Shown piece by piece: positions 55,791 through 63,772 of a DNA stretch of 64,000 nucleotides. The notes beneath the pieces are model-generated. The model searched no databases. It worked only from the letters and a program-made list of their open reading frames with translations, and was not told where the DNA came from. Position 1 is the stretch's first letter. The number at the start of each line of letters is the position of its first letter. Source of the stretch: DATEDA01 sp963820965. GTDB taxonomy: Bacteria; Pseudomonadota; Gammaproteobacteria; Burkholderiales; SG8-39. Made by a program: the position numbers and the translations under genes. The DNA lies in NCBI GenBank assembly GCA_963820965.1, contig CAWGCC010000037.1:124001-188000 (forward strand), written 5' to 3'.

Positions 55791-55861
55791 TGAGGACCTC
55801 TTAGCCGATCAGGGATGATCCCGTAGCGTTGCCGCTCATGTCCGTGCTCCGAGCCAGGGGG

Positions 55862-57325
55862 TTAGTCGGCCCACGCCAGCGGCTGCTCGTTCAGCCCCCA
55901 GAACAGGCTCTTCTGGTGCTTGTACTGGAGGATGCCGAGCCGGCCCTTCTCGATCCCGACCCCGCTGTCCTTGACGCCGCTGAAGGGCGTGGAGATCGAG
56001 AATTGCTTGTAGGTGTTGATCCAGACGGTGCCTGTCTCGAGCGCCCGCGCGGTGCGCCACGCCCGCTTGTAGTCGCGGGTCCAGATACCGGCGGCGAGCC
56101 CGAAGACGCTGTCGTTCGCTTGCTCGAGGAGGTCGGACTCGTCGCGGAAGGAGAGCGCGACCAGCACCGGCCCGAAGATCTCCTCCTGGCAGATTCGCGC
56201 GCTGTTCGCGAGGCCGGTGAGGATGGTGGGCTGATAGAACCAGCCGCGGTCGAAGAGACCGCCCTTCGGTCGCTCGCCGCCGGCAAGGAGTTTGCCGCCT
56301 TCCTCGAGGCCGAGCCGGACATAGCGCTCGATCGACTCCCGATGCTTCGCAGTGATGAGCGGTCCCATCTGTGTGCGCACATCCTCCGGGTCGCCGACGC
56401 GGAGCGTCTTCGCCTTCGCCGCCAGCCGCTCGAGGAACTGCGCGCGGATCGACTCCTGGACGAAGAGGCGCGAGCCGGCGATGCACGCTTCCCCGGACGA
56501 GCTGAAGATCCCGTACAGCACACCGTTCACCGCGTGGTCGAGATCGGCATCGTCAAAGACGATTGTCGGCGACTTGCCGCCGAGCTCGAGCGTGACCGGC
56601 ATCAGCTTCTCTGCAGCGAGCTTCGCGAGATGGCGGCCGGTCGTCGTGCCGCCGGTGAACGACACCTTCTTCACCAGCGGGTGCTTCACGATCGCATCGC
56701 CGATGACCGAGCCCTTGCCGGGCACGACGCTCACTACGCCCTTCGGCACCCCCGCCTCCTCGCAGATGCGACCGAGCTCGAGCGCGGCGAGCGGCGTCAC
56801 CTCGGCGGGCTTCACGACGACTCCGTTTCCGGCGGCGAGCGCCGGCGCGAGCTTCTGCGCTTCGCTCGCGATCGGCGAGTTCCACGGCGTGATCGCGGCG
56901 ATGACGCCCATCGGTTCGTGCACGCTCATCGTGAGGTAGTCGCCGCGCGACGGGGTGATCGTCTCCTCCAACGTCTCGCATGCCGCAGCGAAAAACTGGA
57001 ACGTGCCGGCAGCGCTCGCGACGAGGGCGCGCGTTTCGTTGATCGGCTTGCCGTTGTCGCGCCGCTGCAAATGCGCGAGCTCTTCTGCCCGGTCGCGGAT
57101 CAGCGCGCTGATCCGGTACAGCACGCCCGCGCGCTCGTGCGGCTTGAGGTTCGCCCAGTCGGGCCGGCGCCGCGCGGCGTCGGCCGCCTCGATCGCCTCC
57201 TCGACGTCCGCGACGTTCGCCGCGGCGAGCTCGGCGTTGACGGTGTCGTCGGCCGGATACCGCGAGGCGTATACCTCGCCGCGACCGCGGCGCCATTCGC
57301 CGCCGACCAGAATCGGTTTCAACAT
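55862..57325 (-). CDS. Aldehyde dehydrogenase (NAD(P)-dependent, ALDH superfamily)
   Basis: A 487-residue enzyme. It has ITPWNSPIASEAQKLAPALA with oxyanion Asn149, KPAEVTPLAAL (Lys172), VSFTGGTTTGRHLA, ELGGKSPTIVFDDADLD with Glu247, and SSSGEACIAGSRL with catalytic Cys281. All catalytic residues are intact. It oxidises an aldehyde to an acid, probably a semialdehyde made downstream of ring cleavage or by the ThDP enzyme. It follows the aspartate-dehydrogenase-like gene by 21 nt. Confidence 0.93.
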   Translation of the reverse strand: MLKPILVGGEWRRGRGEVYASRYPADDTVNAELAAANVADVEEAIEAADAARRRPDWANLKPHERAGVLYRISALIRDRAEELAHLQRRDNGKPINETRALVASAAGTFQFFAAACETLEETITPSRGDYLTMSVHEPMGVIAAITPWNSPIASEAQKLAPALAAGNGVVVKPAEVTPLAALELGRICEEAGVPKGVVSVVPGKGSVIGDAIVKHPLVKKVSFTGGTTTGRHLAKLAAEKLMPVTLELGGKSPTIVFDDADLDHAVNGVLYGIFSSSGEACIAGSRLFVQESIRAQFLERLAAKAKTLRVGDPEDVRTQMGPLITAKHRESIERYVRLGLEEGGKLLAGGERPKGGLFDRGWFYQPTILTGLANSARICQEEIFGPVLVALSFRDESDLLEQANDSVFGLAAGIWTRDYKRAWRTARALETGTVWINTYKQFSISTPFSGVKDSGVGIEKGRLGILQYKHQKSLFWGLNEQPLAWAD

Positions 57326-57346
57326 GGACAGGTTCCTTGTGAGCCT

Positions 57347-58144
57347 TTAGAAGCGGATCGGCGCCGCGAAGTCGCGCAGCGCCCGCACCGCGCTGAAAGC
57401 GGTAAGCGACGAAGTCTTCGGGTTGTCGGGCAGCGGATTGCCCGACAGCGTGATCTCCATCGCTCCGAACGCGCCGCGCGCGGTCACGTGATGGACGTTC
57501 CTCGCGACAGCCGGATCGGCGATCAGCCTGACCCGGGTCCGATCGAGGCCGAGACCCGCGAGCGAGACGGTCGCGGCGACATTCGCGTTCTTGGGATAGA
57601 GGCGCGCCGCCTCGCCTGCATTGCCGTCGAAGATCACCGCGGCACTGCTGAGCGTATTCAGGTCGACCGCCTTTTCCGCCGGCGTGCCGAGCCACCCGAG
57701 CGGCGGCTTGCGGCCGGTGTAGACCACCTCGTCCAAGCCGCCAAGCCGTGCCGAAGCGATCGCGTCGATCCCGCCGATCGCACCCGCGATCAGGGTGACC
57801 TGAGCGCCGCCTTCGCGCGCCGCCGCCTCGAGCTTCTCGGCCACTTCCGGCTCGGCCAGGGCACCGACCGAAGCGACGGCGACGTCGATGCCGTGCCGCA
57901 ACAGGGGAACCACGTATTGAAGGACGGCGCCGTGCCCGGCGCATTCGATCGCGCAGTCCGGGGCGTCCTCCATTTCCGCCAGGTCGCCGATCACGCTCGC
58001 GGCGCTGCCCAGCGAGAGCCGTAGCGCCTCTTTGCGCGATTGCCGCTCGAGCACGTGGGTGATCCGGATCGCCGGTTGGCCGGCCATCTTCGCCAACACG
58101 AGCTTGCCGATCGCGCCGTAGCCGATGAGAAGTGCGCGTTTCAT
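57347..58144 (-). CDS. nadX: Aspartate dehydrogenase-family oxidoreductase
   Basis: A 265-residue NAD(P)-dependent enzyme of the NadX/DUF108 family. The Rossmann loop is LLIGYGAIGKLVLAKM. CAIECAGHGAVLQYVVPLL and LIAGAIGGIDAIASARLGGL are conserved, and the catalytic His is H218 or H219 in VHHVTARGAFG. The expected reaction is reductive amination of oxaloacetate or deamination of L-aspartate. In this operon, however, a related amino acid or keto acid from the pathway is possible. It sits between the aldehyde dehydrogenase and ThDP genes, 26 nt from the latter. Confidence 0.9.
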   Translation of the reverse strand: MKRALLIGYGAIGKLVLAKMAGQPAIRITHVLERQSRKEALRLSLGSAASVIGDLAEMEDAPDCAIECAGHGAVLQYVVPLLRHGIDVAVASVGALAEPEVAEKLEAAAREGGAQVTLIAGAIGGIDAIASARLGGLDEVVYTGRKPPLGWLGTPAEKAVDLNTLSSAAVIFDGNAGEAARLYPKNANVAATVSLAGLGLDRTRVRLIADPAVARNVHHVTARGAFGAMEITLSGNPLPDNPKTSSLTAFSAVRALRDFAAPIRF

Positions 58145-58170
58145 CGTGGGTCTCCTGGTCCGCGAGTTGC

Positions 58171-59859
58171 TCAGGCGGCGCCCTTCCGCACCGGCGGACC
58201 GGAGAATTGCTGCGCAAACGGCCCGATCGCCGTCATGTCGATCTCGATCACCACCGGCCCGGTGCGGGCGAGCGCGTCGCGGAGGGTCGCACCCACCTGC
58301 CCGAAGTCGCGGACGCGGTGGAACGGCAGCGCGATCGACTGCGCGAGCTGCTCGAAGTCCGGGGTGTGCAGATCGGCGTAGTACCTGCGCCCGCCGTAGT
58401 GCGCGTCCTGGATGTTGCGGATCACGCCGTACCCGCGATCGTTCATGAGCAGCACGAGGACGTTCGCCTTCTCCTGCACCAGCGTTGCGAGCTCGCCGAT
58501 GTTCACCTGCAGCCCGCCGTCACCGACGAGGCACAGCGTCTTGCGGTCACCGGCCGCGAGCGCTGCACCAATGGCCATTTGAACGCCCTGACCGATCCCG
58601 CCGCCGAGAGCGTGTACGCCGTCGCGCGGGCCGGCGATGCGCAGGCTGCGGTTGCCCCAGGTGCTGTTCGAGACCGTCACGTCGCGCACCCAGACGAAAT
58701 CGCGGCCGGCCGCGCGCTGCAGCTCGGCGACGAGCCGCTCGTACGGGCCGAGGCCGTCGCGCACGAGCGTCTCGGCCGCATCGCGCGTGGCTGCAAGATC
58801 ACGAGCGAACGCCGGGTCGGGCTTCATCCGGCCGGCTAGCCGGTCGGCGAGCGCGTTCAGCGCCGCGGCACTGTCGCCCGCGACGAAGAAGTCGTCGGTG
58901 TAGCAGCGCCCCTGACTCTGCGGATCCGCGTCGATCCGGTACAGCGGCCGCGGGAGCTTGAGCTTGTACTTGAGCGTCTCGTTGCCGCGCAGGCGCGACC
59001 CGACGACGAGCATCGCGTCGCAGGTGCCATAGAACTTCTCGACGGATTCGTAGAGGTTGAACGCCCCCAGCGACATCGGGTGGTCCTCGGGGACGATTCC
59101 GCGACCCTGCACGCTCGTCACGACGCCGAAGCCGAGGTCGACAAGTCGCTTGACCGCATCGCCGGCATGCCGCGCGCCGCCGCCGAGCCAGAGGAGCGGG
59201 CGCTTGGCCCGTGCGAGGCGCCCCGCGAGCGCATCGAGCTCGCTCGCGCTCGGCTTCTGCACCGCGACTTCAGCCGGCGCGAGCGAGGCCGGAGCCTCGA
59301 TCTCGGTCGCCTGGATGTCGATCGGGATCTCAACGCTGACCGGACCGCGGGGTGCGGTGAGGGCGACGCGGATCGCCTCGCGCAGCGTGCCCAGTGCCGT
59401 CTCCGCGCTCCGCACCCGGAACGCGGCTTTCGACACCGCGCGCAGCATGTCGAGCTGCTCGGGCGCTTCGTGGATGTAGGCGAGCTCGCGGTCGAGATAG
59501 GGCACCTCGATCTGGCCGGTCAGGTGCAGGACGGGCGTGCCGGCAGTGAGCGCTTCGACCATCGCGCCGCAGGCATTGCCGGCGGCGGTGCCGGTGCTGG
59601 TGACCGCAACGCCGAGGCCACCGGAGACGCGGGCGTAGGCGTCGGCCATGTTGACGGCGCCGGGCTCGCTGCGCGCCGGCACGAACCGGATCGGCGCCGC
59701 GCGGCCGGTCGCGGCGGCCTCGGCCGCGCGACGGCCGAAGGCGTCGAGGATCGGCATGTTGTGGATCGAGATCACGCCGAAGGCGGCGCGCACGCCGCTA
59801 CTCTCGAGGAACGCGGCGACGAGCTCGCCGACGGTAAAGCGTGGTTTGAGGTCAGGCAT
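58171..59859 (-). CDS. Thiamine-diphosphate-dependent enzyme (acetolactate synthase/decarboxylase type)
   Basis: A 562-residue ThDP enzyme with the three-domain POX fold. The catalytic Glu65 is in PARSEPGAVNMADAYARV. The central domain has LLWLGGGARHAGDAV, and the ThDP motif is VGDGGLQVNIGELATL...NDRGYGV near residues 445-475. It probably decarboxylates a 2-keto acid to an aldehyde, which the adjacent aldehyde dehydrogenase could oxidise; acyl transfer is also possible. ATG 59859 overlaps the SDR stop by 8 nt. Confidence 0.9.
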   Translation of the reverse strand: MPDLKPRFTVGELVAAFLESSGVRAAFGVISIHNMPILDAFGRRAAEAAATGRAAPIRFVPARSEPGAVNMADAYARVSGGLGVAVTSTGTAAGNACGAMVEALTAGTPVLHLTGQIEVPYLDRELAYIHEAPEQLDMLRAVSKAAFRVRSAETALGTLREAIRVALTAPRGPVSVEIPIDIQATEIEAPASLAPAEVAVQKPSASELDALAGRLARAKRPLLWLGGGARHAGDAVKRLVDLGFGVVTSVQGRGIVPEDHPMSLGAFNLYESVEKFYGTCDAMLVVGSRLRGNETLKYKLKLPRPLYRIDADPQSQGRCYTDDFFVAGDSAAALNALADRLAGRMKPDPAFARDLAATRDAAETLVRDGLGPYERLVAELQRAAGRDFVWVRDVTVSNSTWGNRSLRIAGPRDGVHALGGGIGQGVQMAIGAALAAGDRKTLCLVGDGGLQVNIGELATLVQEKANVLVLLMNDRGYGVIRNIQDAHYGGRRYYADLHTPDFEQLAQSIALPFHRVRDFGQVGATLRDALARTGPVVIEIDMTAIGPFAQQFSGPPVRKGAA

Positions 59860-60658
59860 GGCGGGAATGTCCCCCAGAAACGTCGATGAAGGTGCCGGTG
59901 GTGTACGAGGCGAGCGGCGACGCGAGAAAAACCATCGCGTGCGCCGCCTCCTCGGGACGCCCGAGGCGGCCGAGCGGAATGTCCTTGCGTCGCGCGAGGG
60001 CGGCGGTCCACGCCTCCCAGGTCTCGCCCGGCGCGGCCTGCGTCTCGAAGCGGCGGCGCCACTGGCCGGACTCCACGAGGCCGATGAGGATGCCGTTCAC
60101 CCGCACGCCGCGCGGCGCGAGCTCGGTCGCAAGCGAGCGGACGAGATTGAGGACGCCGGCGCGCGCCGCAGAGGTCGCGACCATGTGCGGTTCGGGCTGC
60201 CGCGCGAGGAGCGAGTTCACGCACACGATCGCGCCCGCATTCGAGCGCTCGAGCTGCGGCAGGAACGCGCGCGTCGGGCGGATGACGCTGAAGAACTTCA
60301 GCTCGAGCTCCTCGCGCCAGGCGTCGTCGGTCGTGTCGGCGAAGGTCGAGACGCGCCCCTGCCCGGCGTTGTTGATCAGGATGTCGGCCGCGCCAAACCG
60401 GCTCGCCACGGTGTCCGCAAACTCCTCGATCTCGCCGGCGTCGAGCACGTCGCAGCGATGCCCGAGCAGGTGGTCAGCGCCGGCCTCTGGCGCGAGCGCG
60501 GAGAGCGCCGCATCGAGTCGTCCCGCGTCGCGGCCGCAGATCGCGACCCGCGCGCCCGCGTGCAGGAGGATGCGCGCGGTCGCGAGACCGATGCCCGACG
60601 ACCCGCCGGTCACGACTGCGACCCGGTCCTCCAGCCCGAAGGAGAGCGCGGCGGCCAT
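59852..60658 (-). CDS. SDR-family protein with altered catalytic residues
   Basis: A 268-residue short-chain dehydrogenase fold. The NAD loop is VVTGGSSGIGLATA and NNAG is present (95-98). Ser148 is kept in VNSLL, but the Tyr-x-x-x-Lys pair reads T161-S-A-A-R165 in MVATSAARAGVLNLV, so Tyr is Thr and Lys is Arg. VNGILIGLVESGQWRRR follows. Classical dihydrodiol dehydrogenase chemistry is therefore doubtful. It may use another base or have a binding role. It is located between the Rieske oxygenase and ThDP genes. Confidence 0.88.
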   Translation of the reverse strand: MAAALSFGLEDRVAVVTGGSSGIGLATARILLHAGARVAICGRDAGRLDAALSALAPEAGADHLLGHRCDVLDAGEIEEFADTVASRFGAADILINNAGQGRVSTFADTTDDAWREELELKFFSVIRPTRAFLPQLERSNAGAIVCVNSLLARQPEPHMVATSAARAGVLNLVRSLATELAPRGVRVNGILIGLVESGQWRRRFETQAAPGETWEAWTAALARRKDIPLGRLGRPEEAAHAMVFLASPLASYTTGTFIDVSGGHSRHA

Positions 60659-60669
60659 TTCCGCGCGCG

Positions 60670-61716
60670 CTACGCCGCCGACCTCGCCGCCGCCGGCGGC
60701 GAGCTGGCCTGCTCGAGCGCCTCGACCTGGCCTTCGGCCTTCTTCTGGAGGATGCGCCGCAGCCGCTGGAGCCCGGTGTCGTGCTGATAGAGGAACTCGC
60801 GCGAGCGCGCGTTCGGCGCCATGTTCTCGAGGACGAAGCGATCCTGCTCGAGCACCGCCCAGTGCAGGCCTTCGAGCTTGGTGCGGAACATGAACTGCCA
60901 CACGTCGCGGACCCAGCCCGAGCACTTGCGGGTCCGCCAGAAGAAGACGAGGCAATGCCCCTCGTCGACCGGCGTCACGAACCCGCAGATCCCGAAGTTG
61001 CCTCCGGGACCGGCACTCGGGCGGTAGGGGATCGCGAGGCGGAGCCACATCGCGCCGGTGTCGCCGAACTCGGTCCAGTCGAAGTTGACATCGCGCTGGT
61101 TGGTCTTCTCGAAGACGAGCCCGGTCGGGGTCTTGCGCAGCTGCATGTTCGCGGTCTTGTCGCCCGAAGCCATCGAATGCGACAGCGCGTGCAGGTAGGC
61201 GCCGTGCATCGGGTCCATGACGTTGTCGATCGCGTAGCGGTGGTTGCACTTCCACTTGGCGAAGCACAGGATCGCCCCGTAGTCGTCGCTCGCGAGCTCC
61301 TCGGGGAGCTCGAGCGGGCACGGCTCGGGGTGCAGCGCGTCGCCGAAGTAGACGAAGATGCCGCCGCGGATCTCCTTCACCGGATAGCTCTTGACCGCGC
61401 GTTTGCCCTCGAGCGGACAAGGGTGGACGGCCGGAACGCTCCGCACCGTCCCGGTGCCGTCCACTTCGACGCCGTGGTACCAGCACGCCAGCCGGTTGCC
61501 GAGATTCCAGCCGAGCGACAGGCGCGCGCCGCGGTGGGGACAGCGGTCCTCGATCGCCTGCACCGCGCCGTTCTCGTCCCGCCAGAGGACGAGATTCTCC
61601 GAGAGGCGCGTGATGCCGACCGGCGCGCCGGCGACCGCCCAACTCGGCAGCACCGGATACCACTGGTTCATCAGCCCGCGATTCACGAGCCGCTCGACTG
61701 CTTGGGGATCAGCCAT
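60670..61716 (-). CDS. Rieske non-haem iron oxygenase, alpha subunit
   Basis: A 348-residue aromatic-ring or side-chain oxygenase. The Rieske cluster ligands are C59 and H61 (DRCPHRG) and C78 and H81 (ACWYHG). The mononuclear iron site is in DNVMDPMHGAYLH (H171, H176; bridging Asp168). The length fits the single-component, alpha-only (phthalate/vanillate O-demethylase-like) class that needs no beta subunit. It should take electrons from the reductase at 53649. It follows the small HTH gene by 15 nt. Confidence 0.93.
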   Translation of the reverse strand: MADPQAVERLVNRGLMNQWYPVLPSWAVAGAPVGITRLSENLVLWRDENGAVQAIEDRCPHRGARLSLGWNLGNRLACWYHGVEVDGTGTVRSVPAVHPCPLEGKRAVKSYPVKEIRGGIFVYFGDALHPEPCPLELPEELASDDYGAILCFAKWKCNHRYAIDNVMDPMHGAYLHALSHSMASGDKTANMQLRKTPTGLVFEKTNQRDVNFDWTEFGDTGAMWLRLAIPYRPSAGPGGNFGICGFVTPVDEGHCLVFFWRTRKCSGWVRDVWQFMFRTKLEGLHWAVLEQDRFVLENMAPNARSREFLYQHDTGLQRLRRILQKKAEGQVEALEQASSPPAAARSAA

Positions 61717-61731
61717 GATGCCTCCGCGATC

Positions 61732-62100
61732 TCAACCGAACGCGAGCTTGCCCAGCTCGCGGAAAGAGTCCTGGAAGTTGCCCTCGGTCCACGCCTCGCC
61801 CGCCGGCGTGCGCACGCCCTCGCGATTGAGCGCGGCGACGATGCCGGCGAGGTCGTAGATCCGCTGTCCGAAGATCTGCTCGAGGGTGTCGGCGAGCGTC
61901 TGCTCGTACTCGGTCGGTACCGCCGGCCGCGTCTGCCACTGGATCAGGTCGCGCTCTGCCGTCGCATAGATGTGTCCGGCACCCGCACCCTGGTCCCGGC
62001 GCGGGTTCCGGTACGCCTCTAGGTAAGGGTTCAAGTCCTGGATCACCTCCGCGGTGTTCGCCGCGGGCAGGTGAATCCTCATCTCGCCTCGCTCTGCCAT
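61732..62100 (-). CDS. Small protein with a recombinase-type helix-turn-helix domain
   Basis: A 122-residue protein. Residues about 80-122 (IYDLAGIVAALNREGVRTP, GEAWTEGNFQ) match the DNA-binding recombinase domain of large serine recombinases, but no catalytic resolvase domain is present. The N-terminal half (EVIQDLNPYLEAYRNPRRD) is of unknown type. It starts at ATG 62100, inside the end of the iclR gene (22-nt overlap), and precedes the Rieske gene. It may be a small operon regulator or an oxygenase accessory; similar proteins are known only as recombinase-like HTH proteins. Confidence 0.8.
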   Translation of the reverse strand: MAERGEMRIHLPAANTAEVIQDLNPYLEAYRNPRRDQGAGAGHIYATAERDLIQWQTRPAVPTEYEQTLADTLEQIFGQRIYDLAGIVAALNREGVRTPAGEAWTEGNFQDSFRELGKLAFG

Positions 62101-62915
62101 GCTGCCTCCTTGTGCTTGGACTGGGATCGCACGGCCGCGTCGGCCGGGCGATGGTTGAGTTGGCGGGAAAGCTCCGCCGCCGCGCCGAGCACCTGCGCCA
62201 CGAGCCGCTCGCGGAGCTCCCGCGGTTCGAGCGTCGGGCGCTGCGCAGTAACGCTGATCGCGGCGACGATCTTGCCGTCCCGGTCGCGCACCGGTGCCGC
62301 CACCGCGGAGATGCCCTGCTCGAAGAACGATTCGCTGACCGCGTGGCCGCGCGCGCGATCCTCGCGCAACAGGCGCTTGAGCTCGGCGAGCGTGCGCGGC
62401 GAGTTCGGCGAGACCCTGGGTAGGGCCGATTTCGGATAGAGCGCGCGCAGCGTCTCGTCGCCCTCGTCCATGAGCAGCACGCGGCCGAGGATGGTCGCAT
62501 GCGCAGGGAACCTCGTCCCGACGGTGACGCTGCTCGCGAAGGTGGACGGCGGCGATGCCTTCAACACCACGACCACCTCGCGACCGTCGCGGATCACGAG
62601 TTGCGCCGACAGGCCGGTGGCGTCGCGCAGGCGCTCGATCACCGGTCGGGCGAACTCGGTCACGTCGAGCGACGCGATGTACTCGAAGCCGAGGCGGAGC
62701 ACGGCCGGGCCGACGCGGTACCGGTCGCCTTCCCGCTCGAGGAAGCCGAGGCACTCGAGCGTCTGCACGAGGCGGAACGCGGTCGAGCGCGGGATGCCGA
62801 GAGCGCGTGCCATCTCCGCCGCCGTCAGGAACTTCCGGTTGCGGTCGAAGAGCTGCAGCGTTCGCAGGCCGCGCTCCAGACCCGGGACGGTATATCGCGA
62901 CGCCGGTTCGTTCAT
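62079..62915 (-). CDS. IclR-family transcriptional regulator
   Basis: A 278-residue regulator. The winged helix is GLERGLRTLQLFDRNRKFLT with MARALGIPRSTAFRLVQTLE. The effector domain has GTRFPAHATILGRVLLM and GISAVAAPVRDRDGKIVAAI. IclR proteins commonly control aromatic catabolic operons such as the one it lies in. ATG 62915 overlaps the hydrolase stop (ATGA), so the regulator is made together with the enzymes rather than from its own divergent promoter. Confidence 0.93.
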   Translation of the reverse strand: MNEPASRYTVPGLERGLRTLQLFDRNRKFLTAAEMARALGIPRSTAFRLVQTLECLGFLEREGDRYRVGPAVLRLGFEYIASLDVTEFARPVIERLRDATGLSAQLVIRDGREVVVVLKASPPSTFASSVTVGTRFPAHATILGRVLLMDEGDETLRALYPKSALPRVSPNSPRTLAELKRLLREDRARGHAVSESFFEQGISAVAAPVRDRDGKIVAAISVTAQRPTLEPRELRERLVAQVLGAAAELSRQLNHRPADAAVRSQSKHKEAAWQSEAR

Positions 62916-63772
62916 GCCGTCGCTCCGTGAGTGCAGCTCGCCGCGAACTCGGCGATCAGCGCATTCACCGTCGCGGGGGCGTCGAGAAAGGAAAGATGCG
63001 CCGGACCTTCCAGCAGGCGGTAGGTCGCGCGCGGGAACGCGCGCGCGATGCGCTCGCATCCTGCCGGCGGCGTGATCGTGTCGGCGGAAGCGGCGACGAC
63101 GAGCACCGGACCCGGATAGCGCGCCGCGTCCTCGACGAGCCGCGCGTTCCCGAGCATGCGGGCAGCCTGGGTATAGCCGTCGGGGCGGATCTTCGCGGTG
63201 CTCCAGGCGGCGAGCGCCCGTGACTCGGCCGCAGCCGCCGCCGACAGCATCCCGGGAGAGAGCTCCTGCGCCATGCCCTCGGGGCCGAGGCGGGCGAGCC
63301 GCTCGAGGCGCGTAGCGAGTCTCTCTTCCCGCTGCTTCGGATCGGCGAGGCCGTAGCCGCCGGCCGGGTTCAGCAGCAGCAGGCCGGCGACACGCTCCGG
63401 ACGGGCCGCAGCGAACGCGCCCGCGATCAGCGCCCCGAGCGAGCTACCGACCAGCACCGCGCGGGCGATCTCGAGCGAATCGAGAAGGGCCGCGAGCGCG
63501 CCGGCATAGTCGGCCGCTGTGGGCGACTCCGCCGCGAGTCGATCGGACTCACCGTAGCCGGGTGCGTCCCACGCGATCATGCGGAAGCGGGCACTGAGTG
63601 CCTCCAGCTGCCGCACCCACGACCCGGACTGGTTGCCGATACCGTGCAAGAGGACGAGCGCCGGTCCCGCACCCGCTTCGCGGAAGGAGACGGTCCCGCG
63701 CCCGGCCGCGCGCTTTGCGAGCGGATACCGGGCGACGAGCGCTGCGGCGGAGGCGAGGTCGAGGATTGTCAT
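62912..63772 (-). CDS. Alpha/beta hydrolase (possible ring-cleavage-product hydrolase)
   Basis: A 286-residue alpha/beta hydrolase. The oxyanion region is LVLLHGIGNQSGSW, with AWDAPGYGESDRLA. The nucleophile is in LVGSSLGALIAGAFAA (GSSLG), the acid lies near VVAASADTITP, and the His is in GPAHLSFLDAP. Its place next to an extradiol dioxygenase operon suggests hydrolysis of a meta-cleavage product, though esterase activity cannot be excluded. It overlaps both the upstream cupin stop and the iclR start by 4 nt. Confidence 0.9.
   Translation of the reverse strand: MTILDLASAAALVARYPLAKRAAGRGTVSFREAGAGPALVLLHGIGNQSGSWVRQLEALSARFRMIAWDAPGYGESDRLAAESPTAADYAGALAALLDSLEIARAVLVGSSLGALIAGAFAAARPERVAGLLLLNPAGGYGLADPKQREERLATRLERLARLGPEGMAQELSPGMLSAAAAAESRALAAWSTAKIRPDGYTQAARMLGNARLVEDAARYPGPVLVVAASADTITPPAGCERIARAFPRATYRLLEGPAHLSFLDAPATVNALIAEFAASCTHGATA

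Noticed and set aside
55829..58024. A 731-codon plus-strand frame opposite the aldehyde dehydrogenase.
   Set aside because: Antisense shadow; the minus strand has a full ALDH with intact catalytic residues.
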